The notes: a model not told the origin generated them from the letters alone. 64,000 bases of DNA from Mycobacterium colombiense (GCF_001665835.1 NZ_LZSX01000074.1:1-64000), one strand, 5' to 3'. Shown: positions 27,116 to 36,410, counted from the first letter of the stretch. A program made the numbers and translations.

Positions 27116-27139
27116 GACCAACCGGTGGGTCTCTAGGCT
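27116..27139 (+). promoter_or_regulatory. promoter -10 and overlapping near-palindrome for the monooxygenase gene
   Basis: TAGGCT at 27134-27139 is a plausible -10, giving a leader of about 27 bases. GACCAACCGGTGGGTC at 27116-27131 is a 16-base palindrome with one mismatched pair, sitting where the -35/spacer would be. This is the usual place for a repressor site. The regulator is unknown. Confidence 0.35.
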
Positions 27140-27173
27140 GGTGACGAGTCCCACAAATTGAGCGAGGTTCACG

Positions 27174-28685
27174 ATGACCGTGGCTCCCCAGGAAGCCGCC
27201 GATAGCGGTGCGACCGAGGCCGGATACTCCGACGTGATCATCGTCGGTGCCGGCATCTCCGGCATCGACGCGGCCTATCGGATCACCGAGCGCAACCCGC
27301 ACATGACGTACACCGTCCTGGAGCGGCGCGCGCAGATCGGTGGGACGTGGGACCTGTTCCGCTATCCCGGCGTGCGCTCCGACAGCAGCATCTTCACGCT
27401 GTCCTTCCCGTTCGAGCCGTGGACCCGCAGAGAGGGTGTCGCTGACGGCGTGCACATCCGCGAGTACCTGGCCGCCACCGCGCGCAAGTACGGCATCGAC
27501 CGGCACATCCGGTTCAACAGCTACGTGCGCTCGGCCGACTGGGACTCCGCCACCGACACCTGGACTGTCACCGTCGAGCAGGATGGCGCACGCAAGCTGT
27601 ACCGCGGGCGCTTCCTGTTCTTCGGCAGCGGCTACTACAACTACGACGAGGGCTACACCCCCGAGTTCCCCGGCATCGAGCAGTTCGAGGGCACCGTGGT
27701 GCACCCGCAGCACTGGCCCGAAGACCTGGACTACACCAACAAGAGGGTCGTGGTGATCGGCAGCGGGGCGACCGCGGTCACACTACTGCCGTCGTTGTCG
27801 GACCGTGCCGCGAAAGTCACCATGCTGCAGCGCTCACCGACGTATCTCATCTCGGCGTCCAAGTACGGCGCCGTCGCCGCCATCTCTCGAAAGGTGTTTC
27901 CCCGCAAGCCTGCTCATCTCGTCATCCGCATGTACAGCGCGCTGACCGAGGCGGTGTTCTTCGCGTTGTCCCGCAAGGCGCCGGGACTGGTGCGATGGCT
28001 GCTGCGGCGCAAGGCGATCAGCAGCCTGCCCGCCGGCTACGACGTCGACACCCACTTCAAGCCGCGCTACAACCCCTGGGACCAGCGGATGTGCCTGATC
28101 CCCGACGCCGATCTGTACAACGCCATCACCGCGGGCGGCGCCGAGGTGGTCACCGACCACATCGACAATTTCGACGCGACCGGCATCGCGCTGAAATCCG
28201 GTGAGCATCTCGACGCCGACATCATCGTCACCGCCACCGGGCTGCAACTGCAGGCGTTGGGCGGGACCGCGATCAGCCTGGACGGCACCGAGATCAAGAC
28301 CAGCGACCGCTTCGTCTACAAGGCGCACATGCTCGAAGACGTGCCGAACCTGTTCTGGTGCGTGGGCTACACCAACGCCTCGTGGACGCTGCGCGCCGAC
28401 ATCACCGCCCGTGCCACGGCAAAGCTGATGGAACACATGGCCTCTCACGGCTACACCCACGCCGCCCCGCATCGCGGCAACGAGCCGATGACCGAGAAGC
28501 CGTCGTGGGACATCAACGCCGGCTACGTGCTGCGCTCGGCGCACATGCTGCCGAAGTCGGGCACCAAGCGGCCGTGGAACGTGCGGCAGAACTATCTGGC
28601 CGATGCCCTCGACTACCGGTTCGACCGGATCGAGGAGGCGATGGTGTTCGGCCGCGTCGATGACCGGGCACCGCTGGCCGGCTAG
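27174..28685 (+). CDS. flavin-containing Baeyer-Villiger-type monooxygenase (Rv0565c-like)
   Basis: The 503-residue enzyme has the FAD-binding VIIVGAGISGIDAAYR near residue 22, the Baeyer-Villiger fingerprint FEGTVVHPQHWP at about 175, and the NADPH-binding VVVIGSGATAVTLLP. These enzymes insert oxygen next to ketones or oxidise sulfur. EthA is the best-known mycobacterial member, and the Mtb orthologue Rv0565c has been linked to thioamide prodrug activation (recalled). ATG follows GAGG. The natural substrate is unknown. Confidence 0.92.
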   Translation: MTVAPQEAADSGATEAGYSDVIIVGAGISGIDAAYRITERNPHMTYTVLERRAQIGGTWDLFRYPGVRSDSSIFTLSFPFEPWTRREGVADGVHIREYLAATARKYGIDRHIRFNSYVRSADWDSATDTWTVTVEQDGARKLYRGRFLFFGSGYYNYDEGYTPEFPGIEQFEGTVVHPQHWPEDLDYTNKRVVVIGSGATAVTLLPSLSDRAAKVTMLQRSPTYLISASKYGAVAAISRKVFPRKPAHLVIRMYSALTEAVFFALSRKAPGLVRWLLRRKAISSLPAGYDVDTHFKPRYNPWDQRMCLIPDADLYNAITAGGAEVVTDHIDNFDATGIALKSGEHLDADIIVTATGLQLQALGGTAISLDGTEIKTSDRFVYKAHMLEDVPNLFWCVGYTNASWTLRADITARATAKLMEHMASHGYTHAAPHRGNEPMTEKPSWDINAGYVLRSAHMLPKSGTKRPWNVRQNYLADALDYRFDRIEEAMVFGRVDDRAPLAG

Positions 28686-28744
28686 CCGGTCCGGTGTTCG
28701 TGAACTGCTACTAAATCGCAGGTGTCCGCAATACGCTGATCGCC

Positions 28745-29770
28745 ATGGCATCTGAGAAGCGCGAACCCAAAGTCGTTGTGCTCGGTGGCGGTTCCTGGGG
28801 CACCACCGTGGCATCGATCTGCGCGCGTCGCGGTCCGACGCTGCAGTGGGTGCGCTCCGAGGCGACCGCCGGTGACATCAACGAGAACCACCGCAACAGC
28901 CGGTACCTCGGCAACGACGTCGTGCTGAGCGACACCCTGCGCGCCACCACCGACTTCGCCGAGGCGGCGAACTCCGCCGATGTTGTTGTGATGGGCGTTC
29001 CCTCGCACGGCTTTCGGGGTGTGCTGAGCGAGCTGGCCAAGGAGCTGCGGCCGTGGGTGCCGGTGGTGTCGCTGGTCAAGGGGCTCGAGCAGGGCACCAA
29101 CATGCGGATGTCGCAGATCATCGAGGAGACGCTGCCCGGACACCCCGCGGGCATCCTGGCCGGACCGAACATCGCGCGCGAGGTCGGCGAGGGCTACGCC
29201 GCCGCGGCGGTGCTGGCGATGCCGGACCAACATCTGGCGACCCGGCTGTCGGGCCTGTTCCGCACCCGGCGCTTCCGCGTGTACACCACCGACGACGTCA
29301 TCGGGGTGGAGATGGCCGGGGCGCTGAAGAACGTCTACGCCATCTCGGTCGGGATGGGCTACTCGCTGGGCATCGGGGAGAACACCCGCGCGCTGGTGAT
29401 CGCCCGCGCGCTGCGCGAGATGACCAAGCTGGGCGTCGCCCTGGGCGGCAATCCGGAGACCTTTCCGGGCCTGGCCGGGCTGGGCGACCTCATCGTCACC
29501 TGTACCAGCCAGCGCAGCCGCAATCGACACGTCGGTGAACAACTGGGGGCGGGCAAGCCGATCGACGAGATCATCGCCTCGATGAACCAGGTCGCCGAGG
29601 GCGTCAAGGCTGCCAGCGTGATCATGGAGTTTGCCAACGAATTCGGCCTCACCATGCCGATCGCCCGTGAGGTGGACGCCGTGATCAACCACGGCTCGTC
29701 CGTCGAGCAGGCCTACCGGGGCCTGATCGCCGAGGTACCCGGCCATGAGGTGCACGGCTCCGGCTTCTGA
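28745..29770 (+). CDS. gpsA: glycerol-3-phosphate dehydrogenase [NAD(P)+]
   Basis: The 341-residue enzyme reduces dihydroxyacetone phosphate to sn-glycerol-3-phosphate for phospholipid synthesis. It shows the Rossmann motif VVLGGGSWGTTVA, the substrate-site signature GVEMAGALKNVYAI with the catalytic Lys, and GLAGLGDLIVTCTSQRSRN. Corresponds to Mtb gpdA1 (Rv0564c). A TACGCT box lies seven bases before ATG, suggesting a leaderless transcript. Confidence 0.96.
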   Translation: MASEKREPKVVVLGGGSWGTTVASICARRGPTLQWVRSEATAGDINENHRNSRYLGNDVVLSDTLRATTDFAEAANSADVVVMGVPSHGFRGVLSELAKELRPWVPVVSLVKGLEQGTNMRMSQIIEETLPGHPAGILAGPNIAREVGEGYAAAAVLAMPDQHLATRLSGLFRTRRFRVYTTDDVIGVEMAGALKNVYAISVGMGYSLGIGENTRALVIARALREMTKLGVALGGNPETFPGLAGLGDLIVTCTSQRSRNRHVGEQLGAGKPIDEIIASMNQVAEGVKAASVIMEFANEFGLTMPIAREVDAVINHGSSVEQAYRGLIAEVPGHEVHGSGF

Positions 29771-29832
29771 ACTGGTTGTTTAACGCCGGGTAATTCAAAT
29801 CTTTGCGTTCTCTATGGGCAGGCTCCGTCCGC

Positions 29833-29861
29833 TTGACCGGACTTTGCCAGCAAAATACCGT
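29833..29861 (+). promoter_or_regulatory. SigA-type promoter upstream of the SulP gene
   Basis: TTGACC (29833-29838) and TACCGT (29856-29861) are spaced by 17 bases. The predicted start near 29868 leaves a leader of about 140 bases before the SulP ATG, long for a mycobacterial gene. Confidence 0.5.
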
Positions 29862-29878
29862 CGTTCCAGGCGACTAGT

Positions 29879-29918
29879 GGTTACCGGGCGCGATCTTGCC
29901 GGCCGGCCCGGTGTAACC
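29879..29918 (+). promoter_or_regulatory. large stem-loop in the SulP leader
   Basis: GGTTACCGGGC (29879-29889) pairs with GCCCGGTGTAACC (29906-29918) over 11 pairs with a two-base bulge and a 16-base loop. It begins about 11 bases after the predicted transcription start. It could be a regulatory leader element. No known riboswitch class is recognised. Confidence 0.4.
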
Positions 29919-30011
29919 CTCTGTACGCCAACACGTTACGAAGAGGTAACTAGACGAAACGTGGGGCGGATATCGGACATCCCCGCTAACACCTAACGAG
30001 GGACGCGACCG

Positions 30012-31562
30012 ATGCACAACGTTGACCAGGCGGATGGCCGAACCCGTGAAAAGGACCGGCCCGAACCGCGTATCGATCGCCTGCGCGGCGTCATCCGGCA
30101 CGACCTGCCGTCATCACTGGTGGTCTTCCTGGTCGCGCTCCCCCTGTCGCTGGGGATCGCGATCGCGTCCAACGCCCCGGTGCTCGCCGGCCTGATCGCC
30201 GCGATCGTCGGCGGAATCATCGTCGGCGCGTTGGGTGGGTCCCCGCTGCAGGTCAGTGGCCCCGCGGCCGGGCTGACGGTGGTTGTCGCCGGCCTGGTTT
30301 CCGACTTCGGTTGGGGCATAACGTGCTTGATCACCGTCGCCGCCGGAGTGGTGCAGGTTCTGCTGGGGCTCAGCCGGGTTGCGCGCGCCGCCCTGGCGAT
30401 TTCGCCGGTGGTCGTGCACGCGATGCTGGCCGGCATCGGCATCACGATCGCCCTGCAGCAGGCGCACGTGCTGCTCGGCGGAAAATCCAAGAGCACGGCC
30501 TGGCACAACCTCATCGGGCTGCCCGGCCAGATCATCGGTGCGCACCGCCCGGGCGTGATCCTGGGGGTGCTGGTGATCGTCATCCTGGTGGGGTGGCGAT
30601 GGGTTCCTGCCAAGGTGCGCCGCGTTCCCGGTCCCCTGGTCGCCATCGTGGTGGTGACGGTGATCTCGGTGGTCTTCCCGTTCCACGTGCGCCGGATCAA
30701 CCTCGAGGGATCACCGCTGGATGCGCTGCGGTTGCCCGATCTTCCCCACGGCAACTGGGGCGCGTTCGCGATCGGGGTGATCACGGTGGCGCTCATCGCC
30801 AGCGTCGAGAGCCTGCTGTCGGCGGTGTCGGTCGACCGGATGCACAACGGGCCACGCACCGATTTCAACCGCGAGCTGGTGGGGCAGGGCGCCGCCAATA
30901 TCGTGTCGGGCACCGTCGGCGGGCTCCCGATCACCGGCGTCATCGTCCGCAGCTCGACAAATGTCAACGCGGGGGCCAAATCCCGCGCCTCGGCGATCAT
31001 GCACGGTGTCTGGATCCTGTTGTTCACCATCCCGTTCGCCGGGCTGGTCGAGGAGATCCCGACCGCCGCCCTCGCCGGTCTGCTCATCGTAATCGGAGTT
31101 CAGCTGCTGAAGCCGGCCCACATCGAAACCGCGATGAAGAACGGCGATCTCGCGGTGTACGTCGTGACGGCCGTCAGCGTCATCTTCCTCAACCTGCTGC
31201 ACGGCGTCATGATCGGGCTCGCGCTGGCCATCACGCTGACCGGCTGGCGGGTGCTCCGGGCCAAGATCGAAGCCGCGCAGGTGGACGATGAATGGCGGGT
31301 GAGCATCCACGGCGCGGCATGCACCTTCCTGGCGCTGCCGAGGCTGACGCGGATGCTGGCATCGGTACCGCAGGGCGCGACGGCGACGGTGGTCATTGCG
31401 GTCCACTACCTCGATCACGCTGCGCACCAGGCGATTACCGACTGGCAGCAACAGCACGAGGCGACGGGCGGGACGGTTCACATCCAGGGTGTGATCAAGA
31501 CGGGTCATCGCGAGGCGGACGAACCGCTGGTCGACGCGCAAAGGCCCGATGCCGCAGCGTAA
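30012..31562 (+). CDS. SulP-family inorganic anion transporter
   Basis: The 516-residue transporter has about eleven membrane helices (about 35-425) with the SulP hallmarks LPSSLVVFLVALPLSLGIAIA, GSPLQVSGPAAGLTVVVAG and IVSGTVGGLPITGVIVRSS. A soluble, STAS-like tail follows. The family carries sulfate, bicarbonate or other anions. It is not present at this site in the remembered Mtb order, where gpdA1 and htpX are neighbours. The substrate is unknown. Confidence 0.88.
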   Translation: MHNVDQADGRTREKDRPEPRIDRLRGVIRHDLPSSLVVFLVALPLSLGIAIASNAPVLAGLIAAIVGGIIVGALGGSPLQVSGPAAGLTVVVAGLVSDFGWGITCLITVAAGVVQVLLGLSRVARAALAISPVVVHAMLAGIGITIALQQAHVLLGGKSKSTAWHNLIGLPGQIIGAHRPGVILGVLVIVILVGWRWVPAKVRRVPGPLVAIVVVTVISVVFPFHVRRINLEGSPLDALRLPDLPHGNWGAFAIGVITVALIASVESLLSAVSVDRMHNGPRTDFNRELVGQGAANIVSGTVGGLPITGVIVRSSTNVNAGAKSRASAIMHGVWILLFTIPFAGLVEEIPTAALAGLLIVIGVQLLKPAHIETAMKNGDLAVYVVTAVSVIFLNLLHGVMIGLALAITLTGWRVLRAKIEAAQVDDEWRVSIHGAACTFLALPRLTRMLASVPQGATATVVIAVHYLDHAAHQAITDWQQQHEATGGTVHIQGVIKTGHREADEPLVDAQRPDAAA

Positions 31563-31608
31563 TTGGCGGTTGGCTCGTCCGTGAGCGGGCACGGTCTCCC
31601 TGCAACGG

Positions 31609-31851
31609 TCAGTCGACGTCGATGCGAATATGCAACCGCTTGCCGCATACCTGCGCCAGCCGTTCCAGCACGTCGACGCGGGGCACCTCGGTCCCGTCCT
31701 CCCACGCGGCGACGGCTTCGCGGGTGGCGCCCAGCGCCTCGGCCAATTGGGCCTGATTCATGCCGGCGCCGGCACGCGTTTCGAAGATCAAGTCGGGCAG
31801 ATCCAGCGCCAGCCCGGCTTCGTGGATATCCATCGAGTGGGGTTCAGTCAT
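31609..31851 (-). CDS. small XRE-type helix-turn-helix regulator
   Basis: The 80-residue protein has a single HTH: GMNQAQLAEALGATREAVAAWEDG at about residues 30-55, preceded by an acidic head and ending in KRLHIRIDVD. This size and layout match solitary Xre regulators and antitoxins, but I see no toxin next to it. ATG 31851 is preferred over an in-frame TTG at 31857. It converges on the SulP gene. Confidence 0.8.
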   Translation of the reverse strand: MTEPHSMDIHEAGLALDLPDLIFETRAGAGMNQAQLAEALGATREAVAAWEDGTEVPRVDVLERLAQVCGKRLHIRIDVD

Positions 31852-31892
31852 CGCCAATCACATCCAATTTCGATGGTACTGGCGAACTCGGG

Positions 31893-32756
31893 CTAGCGCC
31901 CCGCCATTTCCTCCAGCCGGCGGATGCGGTCCTCGATCGGCGGGTGCGTCGAAAACAGCGACCCGATCCGCTCGCCCGCCCGGAACGGGTTGGCGATCAT
32001 CAGGTGCGCCTGGCTGGCCAGCTGGGGCTCCGGGGGCAGCGGGGCCGCCTGGACCCCACCGGAAATCTTGCGCAGGGCCGACGCCAGCGCCAGCGGGTCG
32101 CCGGTCAGCACCGCGCCCGATTCATCCGCCTGGTATTCGCGTGATCGCGACACCGCCAACCGCACCACGGTCGCGGCGATCGGACCGAGCAACGAAACCA
32201 GCAGCAGCGCAAAGGGATTCTCGCCATCGCGGTCGTTACCGCCGAACATGCCGGCGAACATGGCCATGTTGGCCAGCGCGGTGATCACCGACGCCAGCGC
32301 GCCGGCGATGCACGAGATCAGGATGTCGCGGTTGTAGACGTGCGAAAGCTCGTGGCCCAGCACGGCGCGCAGCTCGCGCTCGGTGAGGATGTCCAAAATG
32401 CCGGTGGTGCAGCAGACCGCCGCGTTGCGGGGGTTGCGCCCGGTCGCGAACGCGTTGGGTGCGTTGGTGTCGCTGATGTACAGCCGGGGCATCGGCTGGT
32501 GCGCGGCGGTGGCCAGCTCACGCACGATCCGGTACATCGCCGGCGCCTGCACCTCCGAGACCGGCTGCGCGCGCATCGCCCGCAGCGCCAGCTTGTCGCT
32601 GTTGAAGTACGTGTAGACGTTCATGCCGATGGCGAACAGCACCGCAAGGAACATCGCGGTCCTGCCGAATAGCGAACCGACGAACACGATCAACGCGGAC
32701 ATGCCAACCAGCAACGCGAACGTCTTGAACGTGTTGTGATGCGGATGCCAGGTCAT
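31893..32756 (-). CDS. htpX: membrane zinc metalloprotease HtpX
   Basis: The 287-residue M48 protease has two N-terminal membrane spans (about 12-50), the zinc-binding [10 protein letters not shown] near residue 139, two further hydrophobic segments (about 150-200), and the third ligand in the [10 protein letters not shown] region. HtpX degrades misfolded membrane proteins. The start at 32756 has AAGGAGG. Matches Mtb Rv0563. Confidence 0.95.
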   Translation of the reverse strand: MTWHPHHNTFKTFALLVGMSALIVFVGSLFGRTAMFLAVLFAIGMNVYTYFNSDKLALRAMRAQPVSEVQAPAMYRIVRELATAAHQPMPRLYISDTNAPNAFATGRNPRNAAVCCTTGILDILTERELRAVLGHELSHVYNRDILISCIAGALASVITALANMAMFAGMFGGNDRDGENPFALLLVSLLGPIAATVVRLAVSRSREYQADESGAVLTGDPLALASALRKISGGVQAAPLPPEPQLASQAHLMIANPFRAGERIGSLFSTHPPIEDRIRRLEEMAGR

Positions 32757-32860
32757 CGGCGTCCTCCTTGGAACACTCGGGTGCGCGCGTTATTGCCGAT
32801 TACAGCTCATTGAACGCGCGAGACGGGCCCGTTGGTTCCGCAGGGCGGTTGGCGGCGGCG

Positions 32861-33868
32861 CTAGCCGTGCCGGCTGATGGTGTAGTCGACCAGCGTCTGC
32901 AGGGCGTGGCGGCCGGGGACGTCCGGCAACAGGGCCAGCTCCTGGTGGGCCTGCGCCGCGTATTCCTGCAGCGAGTGCTTGGCCTTGGCCATGCCCGGCG
33001 ACGCCCGCAACAGCGCCAGCGCCTCGGCCACCGCCTCGTCGTCGTCGATGGGCCCGACCAGCAGTTCACGCAGCCGCGCCGCCTCGGGGCCGGCTTCGCG
33101 CAGCGCGTAGACCATGGGCAAGGTGTGCACGCCTTCGCGCACGTCGGTGCCGGGCAGCTTGCCGGACTCGCGGGAGTCGCTGTCGATGTCGATGATGTCG
33201 TCGGAGATCTGGAACGCGGTGCCCACGATGCCGCCGAGCCGGCTCAGCCGCTCCACCTGATCGGCGTCGGCACCCGAGAACATGGCACCGAACCGGCCCG
33301 CGGCGGCGATCAGGCACCCGGTCTTCTCGTACACCACTTTCAGGTAGTGCTCGATCGGGTCGGATCCCTCGACGAACCCGCGCGTCTCGCGCATCTGCCC
33401 CGTCACCAGCTGGGCGAACGTCTCGGCGATCAGCCGCACCGCCTCTGGGCCCAGCCGGGAGACCAACCGGGAGGCCGTGGCAAACAGGTAGTCGCCGGCC
33501 AGGATCGCGACGTTGTTGCCCCAGCGCACGTTGGCGGTGGGGGTGCCGCGACGAACCTCGGCCTCGTCCATCACGTCGTCGTGGTACAGCGTGGCCAGGT
33601 GCACCAGCTCGATGACGGCGCCGGCGATGGTCACGTCCACGCTGTCCGGGTTGGGCCCGATCTGCGCCGACAGCACCGTGAACAGCGGCCGAAACCGCTT
33701 GCCGCCGGCCTTGAACAGGTGCGTCAGCGACTCGGTCATGATGTCGTCGGCGCTGCGAAATTCCGCGTCCATCAGCTGCTCGATGCGGCCGACACCGTCC
33801 CGCACGCTCGCCGCGAAGGCGGGGTCACCGAAGTCAACGCCCGCCACCACCGTCGCCGGAGTACTCAC
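32861..33868 (-). CDS. grcC1: polyprenyl diphosphate synthase (GrcC1-type)
   Basis: The 335-residue trans-prenyltransferase has the first Asp-rich motif LYHDDVMDEAEVRRG at about 90 and the second QISDDIIDIDS at about 215, with FKAGGKRFRP for diphosphate binding. It probably makes the long isoprenoid tail of menaquinone, fitting its place beside menJ and menG. GTG 33868 (STPATVV) is chosen because TATGTT at 33876-33881 lies seven bases upstream and predicts a leaderless mRNA. An apparent ATG at 33880 is part of that -10 box. Confidence 0.92.
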   Translation of the reverse strand: MSTPATVVAGVDFGDPAFAASVRDGVGRIEQLMDAEFRSADDIMTESLTHLFKAGGKRFRPLFTVLSAQIGPNPDSVDVTIAGAVIELVHLATLYHDDVMDEAEVRRGTPTANVRWGNNVAILAGDYLFATASRLVSRLGPEAVRLIAETFAQLVTGQMRETRGFVEGSDPIEHYLKVVYEKTGCLIAAAGRFGAMFSGADADQVERLSRLGGIVGTAFQISDDIIDIDSDSRESGKLPGTDVREGVHTLPMVYALREAGPEAARLRELLVGPIDDDEAVAEALALLRASPGMAKAKHSLQEYAAQAHQELALLPDVPGRHALQTLVDYTISRHG

Positions 33869-33875
33869 GGGACCA

Positions 33876-33881
33876 AACATA
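33876..33881 (-). promoter_or_regulatory. -10 box predicting a leaderless grcC1 transcript
   Basis: Reading the minus strand, TATGTT is followed by seven bases and then the GTG start. The divergent menJ ATG is only 22 bases from the grcC1 start, so the two promoters must overlap the opposite gene. Confidence 0.5.
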
Positions 33882-33890
33882 CTGGTGTGC

Positions 33891-35129
33891 ATGAAGACGG
33901 GAGCGACCCGAGCCCAAGTGGTGGTCGTGGGCGCAGGACCCGCCGGTTCGGCGGCGGCGGCCTGGGCCGCTCGCGCGGGCAACGACGTACTGGTCATCGA
34001 TTCGGCGAGCTTCCCCCGCGACAAGGCCTGCGGCGACGGGCTGACCCCGCGCGCGGTCGCCGAGCTGGAACGGCTGGGGCTGCGCGACTGGCTGGACGCC
34101 CGCATCCGGCACCGGGGACTGCGGATGAGCGGGTTCGGCGGCGAGGTGGAGGTCGATTGGCCCGGCCCGTCGTTCCCGTCGACCGGCAGCGCGGTGGCCC
34201 GCTTCGAGCTGGACGACCGGATCCGCAAGGTCGCCGAGGATTCCGGGGCGCGGATGCTGCTCGGGACCAAAGCCGTTGCGGCACAACATGATTCATCGGG
34301 CCGGGTGACGTCGGTGTCGCTGGCCGACGGCACCGAGGTGAGCTGCGGCCACTTGATCGTGGCCGACGGCGCGCGTTCGTCGCTGGGCCGCAAGCTGGGC
34401 CGGCGCTGGCACCAGGAGACGGTCTACGGCGTCGCCGCGCGCGGGTATCTGACCACCGCGCGCGCCGACGACCCCTGGCTGACGTCGCATCTGGAACTGC
34501 GTGGACCCGACGGCTCCAAGGACAAAGTGCTGCCCGGCTACGGCTGGATCTTCCCGCTCGGCAACGGCGAAGTGAACATCGGCGTCGGCGCGTTGTCGAC
34601 GTCGAAACGGCCCGCCGACCTGGCGCTGCGGCCGCTGATCGACTACTACACCGACCTGCGCCGCGACGAGTGGGGCTTCACCGGCCACCCGCGCGCGGTG
34701 GCGTCGGCGCTGCTGCCGATGGGCGGCGCGGTGTCGGGGGTGGCCGGCGCCAACTGGATGCTGATCGGCGACGCCGCGGCCTGTGTGAACCCACTCAACG
34801 GCGAAGGCATCGACTACGGGCTCGAGACCGGACGGCTGGCCGCGGCGCTGCTGGACTGCCCCGACCTGTCGCAGGTGTGGCCGTCGCTGCTGCAGCAGCA
34901 CTACGGTCGCGGCTTCTCGGTGGCGCGCCGGCTGGCGCTGCTGCTGACGTTCCAGCGGTTTCTGCCGTCGACCGGACCGATCGCGATGCGCTCGACGACG
35001 CTGATGACCATCGCCGTGCGGGTGATGGCCAATCTGGTCACCGACGACGACGCGGACTGGGTGGCGCGCGCCTGGCGCGGCGGCGGCCGGCTGTCCCGGC
35101 TGCTCGACCGTCGCACGCCGTTCAGCTGA
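33891..35129 (+). CDS. menJ: menaquinone reductase, geranylgeranyl-reductase family
   Basis: The 412-residue flavoprotein has the FAD-binding VVVVGAGPAGSAAAAW at the N-terminus, SFPRDKACGDGLTPRAV, and the GDAAACVNPLNGEGIDYGLE motif that contacts FAD. Mtb MenJ (Rv0561c) saturates one double bond of the menaquinone tail to give MK-9(II-H2). ATG 33891 is used; upstream frame is antisense of grcC1. Nearby menG and grcC1 support the pathway role. Confidence 0.93.
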   Translation: MKTGATRAQVVVVGAGPAGSAAAAWAARAGNDVLVIDSASFPRDKACGDGLTPRAVAELERLGLRDWLDARIRHRGLRMSGFGGEVEVDWPGPSFPSTGSAVARFELDDRIRKVAEDSGARMLLGTKAVAAQHDSSGRVTSVSLADGTEVSCGHLIVADGARSSLGRKLGRRWHQETVYGVAARGYLTTARADDPWLTSHLELRGPDGSKDKVLPGYGWIFPLGNGEVNIGVGALSTSKRPADLALRPLIDYYTDLRRDEWGFTGHPRAVASALLPMGGAVSGVAGANWMLIGDAAACVNPLNGEGIDYGLETGRLAAALLDCPDLSQVWPSLLQQHYGRGFSVARRLALLLTFQRFLPSTGPIAMRSTTLMTIAVRVMANLVTDDDADWVARAWRGGGRLSRLLDRRTPFS

Positions 35130-35229
35130 GCCAGCGCCCCCATCGCCGCAGGTCGACGGGGTTCCGCGGCTCACGGCGGGGCCGTCGATCAGCGATGGGC
35201 TTTCGTCCGCACACCCACAGCGAGGCGTG

Positions 35230-35235
35230 TATAGT
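35230..35235 (+). promoter_or_regulatory. -10 box predicting leaderless transcription of the DUF732 gene
   Basis: TATAGT ends seven bases before the ATG at 35243, placing the transcription start on or beside the A of the start codon. No ribosome site is present in the intervening bases, which supports a leaderless reading. Confidence 0.5.
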
Positions 35236-35242
35236 CCAGCTA

Positions 35243-35653
35243 ATGAAGGGAACGAGCCTGGCTACTATCGGAGCCGCCGCTGCAATCGCTCTGGCCGCGC
35301 TGGCCATGCCGGCGCAGCTCTCCGTGCCGGCGCAGGCGGATCCGCCGCCGACGGCGCCGTACCCCACCCCGCGCACGCCGTCGCCCCCCAGCGACTACGA
35401 CGCACCGTTCAAGAACACCGTCAACGGCTTCGGCATCTACCAGCCGCAGGACCAGTTGGCGTGGCTGGGCAAGATCACGTGCGAACGCATCGGCAGAGGC
35501 GTGGACGGCGACGCGTACAAGTCGGCCACTTTCATCCAGCGCAACCTGCCGCGCGGCACCACTCAGGGCCAGGCGTTCGAGTTCCTCGGGGCCGCCGTCG
35601 ATCACTACTGCCCCGACCAGGTCGGCTTCGTGCAAGCCGCCGGCAACCACTAG
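35243..35653 (+). CDS. secreted DUF732 protein (Rv0559c-like)
   Basis: The 136-residue protein has a signal peptide (residues 1-32, cleavage near VPAQA-DPPP) and a proline-rich linker. A small domain with two cysteines follows (KITCERIGRG and HYCPDQVGF), which could form a disulfide, as in mycobacterial DUF732 proteins. Function is unknown. In Mtb the orthologue follows the salicylate-inducible methyltransferase Rv0560c; here no such gene lies between menJ and this one. It converges on menG, seven bases between the stops. Confidence 0.85.
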   Translation: MKGTSLATIGAAAAIALAALAMPAQLSVPAQADPPPTAPYPTPRTPSPPSDYDAPFKNTVNGFGIYQPQDQLAWLGKITCERIGRGVDGDAYKSATFIQRNLPRGTTQGQAFEFLGAAVDHYCPDQVGFVQAAGNH

Positions 35654-35660
35654 AACTTTT

Positions 35661-36353
35661 TCAGCGCAACGGCTTGTGCCCCGCGTGTAGGGCGACGATG
35701 CCACCGGTCAGATTGCGCCAGCGCACCCCGGTCCAGCCGGCCTGGGTGATCTGCTGCGCCAACACCGCCTGATCGGGCCACGCCCTGATCGATTCCGCGA
35801 GGTACACGTACGCCTCGGGATTGCTGGACACCGCCCGCGCCACCCGCGGCAGCGCCCGCATTAAGTATTCCTTGTAGACGGTGGCGAACAGCGGATTGCT
35901 GGGCGTGGAGAACTCGCACACCACCAACCGGCCGCCGGGGCGCGTGACGCGGGCCATCTCGCGCAGCCCGGCCCGGGTGTCGACGACGTTGCGCAGCCCG
36001 AAACTGATTGTCACGGCATCGAATACGTCGTCGCCGAACGGCAGCCGGGTGGCATCGCCGGCGACCTTCGGGACGTCGCGCGCAGCGCCCGCCGCCAGCA
36101 TGCCGACCGAGAAGTCGGCGGCCACGCACCACGCCCCGGACTTCTCCAGCTCCACGGTGGACACCGCGGTGCCCGCGGCGAGGTCCAGCACCTTCTGACC
36201 GGGCCCGATGGCCAGTGCCGACCGGGTTGCCTTGCGCCAGTACCGGTCCTGGCCCAGCGACAGCACGGTGTTGGTCAGGTCGTACCGGCGGGCGACGCCG
36301 TCGAACATCGACGCGACATCCCGGGGATCCTTGTCCAACTCCGCACGACTCAC
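35661..36353 (-). CDS. menG: demethylmenaquinone methyltransferase
   Basis: The 230-residue UbiE-type enzyme methylates demethylmenaquinone using SAM in the last ring step. Signatures are [25 protein letters not shown], the SAM loop [12 protein letters not shown], and [13 protein letters not shown] 36353 is chosen: a TAGCGT box sits seven bases upstream and length agrees with Mtb MenG. The longer open frame is antisense to the divergent SDR. Confidence 0.95.
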   Translation of the reverse strand: MSRAELDKDPRDVASMFDGVARRYDLTNTVLSLGQDRYWRKATRSALAIGPGQKVLDLAAGTAVSTVELEKSGAWCVAADFSVGMLAAGAARDVPKVAGDATRLPFGDDVFDAVTISFGLRNVVDTRAGLREMARVTRPGGRLVVCEFSTPSNPLFATVYKEYLMRALPRVARAVSSNPEAYVYLAESIRAWPDQAVLAQQITQAGWTGVRWRNLTGGIVALHAGHKPLR

Positions 36354-36410
36354 CACAGAGACGCTACCCGCTGCGGGAATGAGGCGGCACGGACGGCGTT
36401 GTAGGAGGGC

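Noticed and set aside
31609..31851. HTH gene as the antitoxin of a toxin-antitoxin pair
   Set aside because: No small toxin-like frame lies next to it; SulP and htpX flank it.
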